From: Sphingopyxis sp. H050
GTDB lineage: Bacteria > Pseudomonadota > Alphaproteobacteria > Sphingomonadales > Sphingomonadaceae
DNA: 64,000 nucleotides
Direction: 5' to 3'
Assembly (NCBI RefSeq): GCF_001468265.1
Contig: NZ_LNRZ01000010.1
Coordinates: forward strand, 1-64,000
Both the position numbers and the translations under genes were made by a program. This document shows positions 39,145 through 46,384 of the stretch, piece by piece (position 1 is the first letter of the stretch; each line of letters begins with the position of its first letter). The notes under the pieces were generated by a model, which had not been told where the DNA came from, ran no database searches, and was given only the letters and a program-made list of their open reading frames with translations.

Positions 39145-39176
39145 CGGCCCGCTCGCGGTTCCGGCCTGGCCCTACC

Positions 39177-40010
39177 CTATTTCACGACCCTGTCGGCCTG
39201 GTCGATCGTCGCGCCGCCGACTTCGCGGTCCTCGGTATAGCGGATCTGCACCGGCCCCTTCAGCTGCGCCGCCAGCTCGGGCGGCACGCGCAGCGACACC
39301 TTGCGCGCGCCGATCTCGGGATAGACGGCGATGCCGCGTGCAAGCAGCAAGGGCTCGGGACGCCCCGGCCGCGTGACTTCGATGTCGCCATAGACCGAGC
39401 GATTGCCCGTGCGCGTCAGGTCGAACTCGAACGCCGGCCCGTCCTTCGTCTCGCCGACCCAGGCGTTGCCGATCGTCGCGCTCGCGCCAAGGTCGCCGAC
39501 GCGGACGATGATCGGAATGGTGATGCCATAGATCGGGGTCAGCGCGATCGACACGCCCGTCGGCGCGGGCTTCGACGGATCGGCCGCAGCCGGCGCCGGC
39601 GCGGCGTCGGGCACCGCGCGAAACAGCATATGCGCGCGATACTCACCGGGTGCGAGCCCCTCGGGAAGGCGCACGCCGACGCGGATCACCTGCGGCTGGT
39701 TCGGCGGCAAGGTGACGCGGCGCGGGCTGAACGCGATCATGTCGAGCGCCGCGCGCTCGGCGGGCGTCATCTTCGCCTCGTCGATCTCTTCGAGCCCGCC
39801 CTCGGGCGTCATCCGCTTGATCTCGAGGCTGATGCGATAGGTCGCCGGTTCGGCGCCGACATTGTTCAGCACCACCTCGGTCCCGCGCGATCCGTCGAGA
39901 ATGACGCGCGTCGGCGCGACGAGCAGGTCGCCTGCCGCCTGGGCCGGAAAGGCCGCTACGCAAAGCGCAGCCGCGGAAAGCAGGCCAAAGGCCTTCATAA
40001 AGCGCAACAT
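39177..40010 (-). CDS. Pilus-assembly-type periplasmic chaperone
   Basis: A 277-residue exported protein with a signal peptide ending near AQA (about residue 27). The immunoglobulin-like first domain begins GDLLVAPTRVILDGSRGTEVVLNN and contains the exposed strand ending PNQPQVIRVGVRLP. A second beta domain follows. This is the two-domain plan of fimbrial chaperones, although the usual strictly conserved residues are partly altered. ATG 40010 has GGGA eight bases upstream; ATG 39998 is an alternative. It lies 32 bp before the usher-like gene. Confidence 0.75.
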   Translation of the reverse strand: MLRFMKAFGLLSAAALCVAAFPAQAAGDLLVAPTRVILDGSRGTEVVLNNVGAEPATYRISLEIKRMTPEGGLEEIDEAKMTPAERAALDMIAFSPRRVTLPPNQPQVIRVGVRLPEGLAPGEYRAHMLFRAVPDAAPAPAAADPSKPAPTGVSIALTPIYGITIPIIVRVGDLGASATIGNAWVGETKDGPAFEFDLTRTGNRSVYGDIEVTRPGRPEPLLLARGIAVYPEIGARKVSLRVPPELAAQLKGPVQIRYTEDREVGGATIDQADRVVK

Positions 40011-40082
40011 CGATACGATCCCCACAATCGTTCGGGCACGGTCCCCACCGGTCCCTGGGTTGGTCGACCCTGCTTGCGCGAA

Positions 40083-40107
40083 CATGGTTGATATTTTGCT
40101 AACCATG
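40083..40107 (-). promoter_or_regulatory. Inverted repeat / CtrA-like site ahead of the chaperone gene
   Basis: CATGGTT (40083-40089) and AACCATG (40101-40107) are perfect inverted copies around an 11-bp AT-rich core. The sequence TTGA-N7-CTAAC inside it resembles the alphaproteobacterial CtrA box TTAA-N7-TTAAC with two changes. The rest of 40011-40250 has a possible weak terminator of the DUF4402 gene (stem CGCCG/CGGCG, then CTTTTT on the minus strand near 40160-40195). Confidence 0.35.
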
Positions 40108-40250
40108 CGAAAGATTTGGCTCTTTACCTTCCCGCACCGCAATTCACCCCCAAGCCACGAACAAAAAGAGCCGCCGAGGCTGGCACCCGGCGACCCTTTT
40201 GTAGCCGGCGAACCGTCCGGTCCGCCGTCCCCCCACCTGAAAGTCAGGAA

Positions 40251-40739
40251 TTATTGATAGTCGGCGGTCACCGTAAAGGTGCCGGTGTAATTGCCGGCGG
40301 CCTGGTTGGCGCCGACATTGAGCGTGCCGCCGACCGAGAAGCTGTTGGTCGTGCCGAGCGTGACGGTCGTGTTCGAATAGGTCAGACCGACGGTCATGTT
40401 GTTCGCACCCGAGGTCAGCGTGGCCGTCGACGGGCCGCTGATGCCGACAAGGGCGCCGCTGGTGCCGACGAGGTTGAAGCCCGCCGCGCCCGGCGTGCCG
40501 ATGCAGGTCAGGCCCGAACCACAGGTTCGCGCGCCCGCCGTGCTGACGACGACGGTCGAGGCGGTCGTGCCGCTGACGACGGTCGCGAAATCGAGGTCGC
40601 TGGTGTTGGTCAGCGTGAGCTGCTGGAGGATGCGAGCCTTGGCGGTCGCGGTCGCCGTCGCTGCATGTGCCGCCGAGGCGTTCATGGCGAGGGCAGCAAT
40701 TGCGGCGCCGACGAGGGCGCGCTTCAGTCCGTTGCGCAT
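40251..40739 (-). CDS. DUF4402 pilin-like secreted protein
   Basis: A 162-residue precursor. The signal peptide ends at about AAHA (residue 27). The mature chain is a threonine/glycine-rich beta protein with two cysteines (TCGSGLTC) and the DUF4402 plan: an opening ATAKARILQQLTL strand, an F/DFA-x-V segment and a closing GNYTGTFTVTADY strand. Such proteins are found beside fimbrial chaperone and usher genes and are the probable structural subunit. It is the first gene of the minus-strand locus. A TTAACCAT half-site lies at 40839-40846 upstream. Confidence 0.8.
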   Translation of the reverse strand: MRNGLKRALVGAAIAALAMNASAAHAATATATAKARILQQLTLTNTSDLDFATVVSGTTASTVVVSTAGARTCGSGLTCIGTPGAAGFNLVGTSGALVGISGPSTATLTSGANNMTVGLTYSNTTVTLGTTNSFSVGGTLNVGANQAAGNYTGTFTVTADYQ

Positions 40740-40983
40740 ATGATTTGGTCCCTTGAAACAGTCGAAACTTGAATGGAAATCCCACCCCATTCGCCGACCT
40801 CTTTAGCGGGACATCGGTTCAGGCTTTGCGCAACAAGCATGGTTAACAGCGCATAGAGATTCGGCCCGCGTTGCAGGATGCAAGCGAGCGAAAACAGGGC
40901 CTTAGGCCGCAGTTTGGCCAGCCGTGGGGACCGCCTTCGGGCTATTAACGACCCGCGCCGGGACAGATTAAGCCGGTTCGGAA

Positions 40984-41006
40984 ATAAAGATTCGCGGCAG
41001 GCCGCG
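40984..41006 (-). terminator. Possible terminator after parB
   Basis: On the minus strand, CGCGG and CCGCG form a short stem with a 4-base loop, followed by AATCTTTATTT. It lies 20 bases past the parB stop. The remaining 40740-40983 is the promoter region of the DUF4402 gene and has no other feature I can name. Confidence 0.4.
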
Positions 41007-41026
41007 GCCCGCCCAAGCGAATCGGA

Positions 41027-41977
41027 TCAGATCGATTCGCCGCTCAGTCGCTGGCAGATCATGTCGAGCTGGTCGAGCGAGGCGAATTTCAGCGTCAGCG
41101 CGCCTTTGCCGCCGCCGCCATATTGGATGGCGACGCCGATGCCGAGCAGTTCGGACAGGTGCCGCTCGACCGCCATGATATCGGGATCGCGCGTGCCGCC
41201 GCCCGCCGGTTCGGCCGCGGCCTTGCGCCCACCGCCCTTTTCGGCGCGGATCAGCGCCTCGACCGCGCGGACCGAGAGGCCTTCCTTCACCACCTTGCGC
41301 GCGATCGCCTCCGCCCCGTCGGCGCCGATCAGCGCGCGCGCATGGCCCATCGACAGCGATCCGTCGCCGACCAGCGCCTGCACCGTCGGCGGCAAGTCGA
41401 GCAGCCGCATCAGGTTCGCGACATGGCTGCGCGACTTGCCGACCAGCTTCGCCAGCGCTTCCTGGCTATGCCCGAAATCGTCGATCAGCCGGCGGTACGC
41501 GCCCGCCTCTTCGATCGCGTTCAGATCCTGCCGCTGGATATTCTCGACGAGCGCAATCTCATAGGTCGCGGCATCGTCGAGATCGCGGACGAGCGCGGGG
41601 ATCTGGTGCAGCCCCGCGCGCTGCGCCGCGCGCCAGCGCCGCTCGCCCGCCACCAGCTGATAGCCCTGCCCGTCGGGCGCATGGCGGATGATGATCGGCT
41701 GGAGCAGCCCGCGCGTCCCGATCGAATCGGCAAGCTCGATGATCGCCGCTTCGTCGAAATGGCGCCGCGGCTGGTTCGGCAGCGGGCGGATCGACCCGAC
41801 CGACACATGCTGGACCGCATCGCCCACCGCGGGCGCCGTCTTGGCGGCCGCGCCCGGGGTCGCGAGCACCGGCGCCTCGACCGCGGCGTCGCCGAACAGC
41901 GCGTTTAGCCCGCGCCCCAGCCCCGAAGGGCGTTTCTTGGGGCCGGCGCTACCGATTTCTTTTTCATTATCAGACAT
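41027..41977 (-). CDS. parB: Chromosome partitioning protein ParB
   Basis: A 316-residue CTP-dependent clamp that loads at parS and organises the origin region. The N-terminal KKRPSGLGRGLNALFG motif contacts ParA. The catalytic/CTP core has PNQPRRHFDE and GERRWRAAQRAG with ENIQRQDLN. A helix-turn-helix (SQEALAKLVGKSRSHVANLMRLL) reads parS and a C-terminal dimer domain ends the protein. Its ATG directly abuts the parA stop (TAA-ATG on the minus strand). Three parS sites lie 0.9-4.4 kb away. Confidence 0.96.
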   Translation of the reverse strand: MSDNEKEIGSAGPKKRPSGLGRGLNALFGDAAVEAPVLATPGAAAKTAPAVGDAVQHVSVGSIRPLPNQPRRHFDEAAIIELADSIGTRGLLQPIIIRHAPDGQGYQLVAGERRWRAAQRAGLHQIPALVRDLDDAATYEIALVENIQRQDLNAIEEAGAYRRLIDDFGHSQEALAKLVGKSRSHVANLMRLLDLPPTVQALVGDGSLSMGHARALIGADGAEAIARKVVKEGLSVRAVEALIRAEKGGGRKAAAEPAGGGTRDPDIMAVERHLSELLGIGVAIQYGGGGKGALTLKFASLDQLDMICQRLSGESI

Positions 41978-42760
41978 TTATGCGGCCTTGCGGATGTTCG
42001 GGAGCCGGTCGATCAGCTCGCGCGCGAGCGCGATATACGCCGCCGATCCCGCGCAGCGATGGTCGTAGATCAGCGCCGGCAGCCCGTGGCTCGGCGCCTC
42101 GGACAGACGCACGTTGCGCGGGATCACCGTCTGGAACACCACCGGGCCCAGCACTTCGCGCACATCGTCGGACACCTGATCGGTCAACCGGTTGCGGCGG
42201 TCGAACATCGTCAGCGCGACCCCCAGGATCGACAATTTCTGGTTGAAGCGCCCGCGCACGCGCTCGACCGTCGTCAGCAGCTGGCTCAGCCCTTCGAGCG
42301 CGAAAAACTCGCATTGCAGCGGGACGATCAGCGATTCGGCCGCGATCAGCGCGTTGAGCGTCAGCATGCCGAGCGACGGCGGGCAGTCGATCAGGCAGAT
42401 GTCCCACTGCCCCGCCTCGGCGCCGGTCAGCGCCTGTTCGAGCCGGTGAAGCCGGTCGGCGAACTCGATCAGCTCGATCTCGGCGCCCGACAGGTCGACC
42501 GTCGCGGGAACGATGTCGAGCCGCGGCACCGCGGTCGGCACGGCGCATTCGGCGACCGTCGCCTCGGCGCGGAGCAGGTCATAGCTCGACAATTCGCGCT
42601 GCGACTGTTTGATGCCCAGCCCGGTCGAGGCGTTGCCCTGTGGATCGAGGTCGATGATCAGCGTGCGCCAACCCGTCGCCGCGAGCGCGGTCGCCAGATT
42701 GATCGCGGTCGTCGTCTTGCCGACCCCGCCCTTCTGGTTCGCCACGGCGATCCGGATCAT
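41978..42760 (-). CDS. parA: Chromosome partitioning ATPase ParA
   Basis: A 260-residue Walker-type ATPase with the deviant P-loop KGGVGKTT (10-17), the switch I region LDPQGNAS and Walker B DCPPSLG. With ParB-parS it segregates new origins. It overlaps the end of rsmG by four bases and is followed without gap by parB, the typical oriC-proximal order. There is no N-terminal DNA-binding extension, as expected of the chromosomal type. Confidence 0.96.
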   Translation of the reverse strand: MIRIAVANQKGGVGKTTTAINLATALAATGWRTLIIDLDPQGNASTGLGIKQSQRELSSYDLLRAEATVAECAVPTAVPRLDIVPATVDLSGAEIELIEFADRLHRLEQALTGAEAGQWDICLIDCPPSLGMLTLNALIAAESLIVPLQCEFFALEGLSQLLTTVERVRGRFNQKLSILGVALTMFDRRNRLTDQVSDDVREVLGPVVFQTVIPRNVRLSEAPSHGLPALIYDHRCAGSAAYIALARELIDRLPNIRKAA

Positions 42761-43416
42761 CGTTTTCCTCGCTGTTTTGCGCCGATCTGCCCTGTTCCGA
42801 CCAAGATCTGGCTTTCGGCGTCGGTGCGGCTCTGTTCCACGTGAAACATTCTCTGCCACGCCTCCGGCAGCAACGCCAGTTCCTTAACGGCGTTTCGCCC
42901 TTTTGGCAGCAACCAGCGCGTCGATTCGGTGGAAAAACGCGTGGATAAGGCGATCAGCTTGTCGAGCGGCGCAAAGGCGCGCGCGCTGATCGTCGCCGCC
43001 TCGCGCGTCGCCACGCGCTCGAGCGGCGCTTCGGCGACTTCGACATGCTTCAGGTCGAGGTCCACCGCCACCCTGCGCAGAAACTCGCAGCGCAATTTGC
43101 GCGATTCGACGAGCAGCATCGGACGCGGCGACAGAATCGCGACCACCAGCCCCGGCAACCCCGGCCCGCTCCCCAGATCGATCCAGAGCCCGTCGCGCCC
43201 GGCATCGAGCGCCAGCAGCTGCGCGCTATCGGCGATATGGCGGACCCATAGCGTCGGGATGGTCGAGGCGGCGATCAGATTCTGCTGGTCATTTTCGACG
43301 ATCAACATCGCCGCAAACCGCTCGAGCCGCGCCCATTGCTCCGCGCTCGGCGCAAACGCCCGCTCCAGCCAGTCGCGCGCTGCGCCTTCATCGTTCAATA
43401 ATCCGGCGTCCGCCAC
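42757..43416 (-). CDS. rsmG: 16S rRNA (guanine-527 N7) methyltransferase RsmG
   Basis: A 219-residue class I methyltransferase. Family features are NQQNLIAAS-like NDQQNLIAAST, WVRHIADSAQL, the SAM motif DLGSGPGLPG and SARAFAPLDKL. It methylates G527 of 16S rRNA. A parS site (42833-42848) lies inside the gene near its 3' end, where it encodes MFHVEQ. The C-terminal 30 residues after this are poorly conserved in character. parA overlaps its end. Confidence 0.95.
   Translation of the reverse strand: MADAGLLNDEGAARDWLERAFAPSAEQWARLERFAAMLIVENDQQNLIAASTIPTLWVRHIADSAQLLALDAGRDGLWIDLGSGPGLPGLVVAILSPRPMLLVESRKLRCEFLRRVAVDLDLKHVEVAEAPLERVATREAATISARAFAPLDKLIALSTRFSTESTRWLLPKGRNAVKELALLPEAWQRMFHVEQSRTDAESQILVGTGQIGAKQRGKR
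42833..42848 (-). other. parS site 1 (inside rsmG)
   Basis: TGTTTCACGTGGAACA on the minus strand, identical to the well-known Caulobacter-type parS word. It is within rsmG, 0.9 kb from the parB start. Confidence 0.9.
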
Positions 43417-43456
43417 GTCGCTCTTTCATCTACCCCGCAAAGCGGGCGCCATTCCT

Positions 43457-43484
43457 CTTCGCGCCTTTGCGCCTTTGCGTGAGA
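43457..43484. repeat. Solitary half of the CACGCAAAGGCGC palindrome family
   Basis: These 28 bases are identical to the right arm of the palindrome at 46180-46207, but no complementary arm follows, so this copy is a half element. It lies 40 bp upstream of rsmG. Confidence 0.7.
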
Positions 43485-43554
43485 TTTTGAAAGGCTCGCG
43501 CGAAGGGCATTACACGATTGCGAGCCGCAACCGTCCGTGCGATGTTTTCGATCG

Positions 43555-43949
43555 ATGGGCTTTTCGGCAATAATCGTCCCGATATTCTTTTTGTGGTCTG
43601 CATCAGTTGCCGACCCGGTGGAGTATGATCCGTTGAGGGATCTCGTTGTCTCAGCCCCGAAATCGCATCGCGAAACATCGTGCGGTGCGGCGCAGAGGCC
43701 GTCGAAGTCCGCTACGACGACGACTACGACGAGCTGGAAGGTTTCATAAAGTCCCCCGTCCTCGTCGTTCGCGGAGCGACTGAGGAACAGCTCCCATGCA
43801 TCAACAATGCTGCTGGCTCTTACAAGGTCGAATTGCCGCCCGAACTTCAGAAGGGCTTCGACGCAATCAGTCTGGCGCGATATATGACCGCGCTTCGCGA
43901 ACGAGCCGAAAAGGACCGTCAGCCGACCTCTCTTTCATCGCCACCCTGA
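43555..43949 (+). pseudogene. Frameshifted small secreted protein (unknown)
   Basis: The frame from ATG 43555 encodes a clear signal peptide (IIVPIFFLW, then SASVADP) and about 25 mature residues before losing protein-like character near 43665. A second frame, open from 43629, continues with a well-formed acidic domain (AEAVEVRYDDDYDELEGF, then LPPELQKGF) to 43949. Joined, they would make one secreted protein of about 120 residues. A single indel near 43660-43680 would explain this; a sequencing error is equally possible. The family is not recognised. Confidence 0.4.
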
Positions 43950-44045
43950 ACTTGTTTCAGGGTCCATGGCCCGCCGCTTCCTTCGGCGCGGCGCCGGACG
44001 CAAGGTCCGGCCATTGATGCGGCACAGGGAGGATTTCTCATCTTC

Positions 44046-44134
44046 GTCACCCCGGACTTGATCCGGGGTCCCGCTTGAAATCAAGGCTGGTCAATGCGTC
44101 AAGAAAGCGGGACCCGGATCAAGTCCGGGATGAC
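44046..44134. repeat. Inverted repeat with GGACTTGATCCGGG core
   Basis: Left arm 44046-44076 and right arm 44105-44134 are near-perfect inverted copies (one base missing in the right arm) with a 28-bp spacer. The arms contain the further palindrome CCCGGACTTGATCCGGG. Shorter relatives (CTGAACTTGTTTCAGGG, CGGACGCAAGGTCCGG) lie at 43945-44015. Elements with this core are abundant intergenic repeats in sphingomonads. They fill the rest of the 43950-44201 gap. Confidence 0.7.
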
Positions 44135-44201
44135 GAGTTTGGAATAGCCAATCACCGCTCCCCACCCCAAAGCAGTCAGAGCAACCTCGTGAACCGCGCC
44201 C

Positions 44202-46073
44202 TCAAGCCGCCCGCCGCCGGCTATGCACCAGGATCGCGGTCAGCGCCGCCGGAGTAACCCCGTCGATCCGCCCCGCCTGCCCCAGCGTCTCGGGCCGCGC
44301 CTTGCTCAGCCGCTCCACCATCTCGCGCGACAGCCCGCCGATCGCACCATAATCGAGCGCGGGGTCGAGCGTAATCGCCTCGTTCGCCGCGAGCGAGCGC
44401 AGTTCGGCCTCCTGCCGCGCGATATAGGGCGCATAATGCGCGTCCTCGGCGAGCTCCGACAGGATCGCCTCGTCGATGCCGCCAAGCTCCGGTGCAAGCC
44501 GCGTCAGCGTCGCCATCGTCACGCCTGGAAAACGCAGCAACTCGACGCGCGAACGCGGAACGCCGTCGCCCGGAATCGCCATGGCGATCGCGGCATAATC
44601 GGCGCTCGCGACCGGCGCACCGAGCAGCGTTTCGGCCCGGGCGCGCTCGGCCTGCCGCGCCGCAAACAGCGCCGCCGTGGCGGGTCGCACCAGTCCCAGC
44701 GCAATCCCCTTCGGCGTCAGGCGCGTCGCCGCATTGTCGGCACGCAGCCGCAACCGATATTCGGCGCGCGCGGTGAGCATCCGGTACGGCTCGGTCACGC
44801 CTTGCAGCACCAGGTCGTCGACCATCACGCCGATATAGGACAGGCTGCGGTCAAGGATCAGCGCTTCCCGCCCCTGCACCGCCAGCGCCGCGTTGGCGCC
44901 GGCGACCAGCCCCTGCGCCGCCGCCTCCTCATAGCCGGTCGTGCCGTTGATCTGCCCCGCACAATATAGCCCGCCGATCGCGCGCACCTGCAAACTGCGG
45001 TCGAGCGCGCGCGGGTCGATATGGTCATATTCGACCGCATAGCCCGGCACGACCATCTCGACCTTTTCAAGACCCTCCATCGTCCGCAGCATCGCGAGCT
45101 GGACATCGGCGGGCAGCGAGGTCGAAATCCCGTTCGGATAGACGAGATGCGTGTCGAGCCCCTCCGGCTCGAGGAACACCTGATGCCCGTCGCGGTCGGC
45201 AAAGCGATGGATCTTGTCCTCGATCGACGGGCAATAGCGCGGCCCCGCCGCGCCGATCGCCCCGGTGAACAGCGGCGACCGATCGAGATTCGCCGCGATA
45301 ATCGCATGACTTTCCGCGTTCGTCCGCGTGATCGCGCAGAAAATCTGCGGCACGCTCCGCGACATGTTCCACGTGGAACAGGTCCATTCGGCGCCTTCGG
45401 CGCTGTCCGACGGCTGCTCTTCCAGCCGCGCCCAGTCGATCGTCCGCCCGTCGAGCCGCGGCGGCGTCCCGGTCTTGAGCCGCGCCATCGGCAGGTCGGC
45501 GGCGCGCAGCTGTTCGGCAAGCCGATGCGCGCCCGCCTCGCCGATCCGGCCGCCGTCCATCCGCTCCTCGCCGCGGAAAAGCTTGCCGCCGAGGAAGGTG
45601 CCCGTCGCAAGGACGACCGCGCCCGCGGACAGCTCGGTGCCATCGCCCAGATCAAGACCCTCGACGCGCGAACCATCCGCCGACAGTTTCAGCGCCGCGG
45701 CCTCGCCCGCGATCACGGCGATTCGCTCTTCGGCCGCGAGCAGCACCTGGATCGCCTCACGATACAGCTTGCGGTCGGCCTGGATGCGCGGCCCCTGCAC
45801 CGCCGCCCCCTTCGAGGCGTTGAGCATCCGGTAATGGATCGCGGCGCTGTCGGCAGCGCGCGCCATCCAGCCGTCGAGCGCATCGACTTCGCGCATCAGA
45901 TGGCCCTTGCCGAGCCCGCCGATCGCCGGATTGCACGACATCGTCCCGATCAGCGCCGGATCGAAACTGACGAGCGCCACCCGCGCCCCAAGCCGCGCCG
46001 CGGCCGCAGCCGCCTCGGTCCCGGCATGCCCACCGCCGACGACGATGACATCGAAATTCGCTTCATTCTGCAT
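44202..46073 (-). CDS. mnmG: tRNA uridine-5-carboxymethylaminomethyl modification enzyme MnmG
   Basis: A 623-residue FAD enzyme that with MnmE modifies U34 of several tRNAs. The FAD motif is [14 protein letters not shown] near residue 10. Other hallmarks are [50 protein letters not shown] and the C-terminal TRAEYRL-like [13 protein letters not shown] region. The start at 46073 gives standard length. A parS site lies within it. The mnmE gene lies upstream on the same strand, with 311 bp of palindromes between. Confidence 0.96.
   Translation of the reverse strand: MQNEANFDVIVVGGGHAGTEAAAAAARLGARVALVSFDPALIGTMSCNPAIGGLGKGHLMREVDALDGWMARAADSAAIHYRMLNASKGAAVQGPRIQADRKLYREAIQVLLAAEERIAVIAGEAAALKLSADGSRVEGLDLGDGTELSAGAVVLATGTFLGGKLFRGEERMDGGRIGEAGAHRLAEQLRAADLPMARLKTGTPPRLDGRTIDWARLEEQPSDSAEGAEWTCSTWNMSRSVPQIFCAITRTNAESHAIIAANLDRSPLFTGAIGAAGPRYCPSIEDKIHRFADRDGHQVFLEPEGLDTHLVYPNGISTSLPADVQLAMLRTMEGLEKVEMVVPGYAVEYDHIDPRALDRSLQVRAIGGLYCAGQINGTTGYEEAAAQGLVAGANAALAVQGREALILDRSLSYIGVMVDDLVLQGVTEPYRMLTARAEYRLRLRADNAATRLTPKGIALGLVRPATAALFAARQAERARAETLLGAPVASADYAAIAMAIPGDGVPRSRVELLRFPGVTMATLTRLAPELGGIDEAILSELAEDAHYAPYIARQEAELRSLAANEAITLDPALDYGAIGGLSREMVERLSKARPETLGQAGRIDGVTPAALTAILVHSRRRAA
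45365..45380. other. parS site 2 (inside mnmG)
   Basis: TGTTCCACGTGGAACA, a fully symmetric parS variant, lies in the middle of mnmG, where in the reading frame it encodes CSTWN plus the first bases of the next codon. Confidence 0.88.
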
Positions 46074-46136
46074 GATTGCGGCAGCGCATAGCCCAAACCG
46101 CCACGCGAATCCATGCGCGCGTAGCGCCCGAAAAAT

Positions 46137-46207
46137 TCTCACGCAAAGGCGCAAAGGCGCAAAGAGCACAAGCCTTCTTCTTCGCGCCTTTGCGCCTTTG
46201 CGTGAGA
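46137..46207. repeat. Long palindrome of the CACGCAAAGGCGC family
   Basis: Arms 46137-46164 and 46180-46207 are 28-base inverted copies with one mismatch and a 15-base spacer. Each arm is TCTCACG followed by tandem CAAAGGCG units. It lies in the mnmE-mnmG gap, 64 bp upstream of mnmG. Confidence 0.85.
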
Positions 46208-46263
46208 TAATCTGGGCTTTCCGAACCTTGGCGTCGACCGCGACAGGCGTTGCAAAGCCTTAT

Positions 46264-46333
46264 CTCACACAAAGACACAAAGATGGCGCATCGGCCCGCA
46301 GGCAAACGCGCCATCTTTGTGCCTTTGTGTGAG
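46264..46333. repeat. Second long palindrome, CACACAAAG variant
   Basis: Arms 46264-46289 and 46308-46333 are 26-base inverted copies with one mismatch and an 18-base spacer. The word is the same as in the neighbour at 46137 but with ACAAAG replacing GCAAAG in both arms, so the arms have changed together. The gap 46074-46384 holds only these two palindromes and parS. Confidence 0.85.
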
Positions 46334-46368
46334 GAAGTTGGGCTTACGCCCAAGCTGGCGAAAATCGC

Positions 46369-46384
46369 TGTTCCACGTGGAACA
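46369..46384. other. parS site 3 (mnmE-mnmG gap)
   Basis: TGTTCCACGTGGAACA, identical to site 2, lies immediately next to the mnmE stop codon (46385). Confidence 0.9.
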
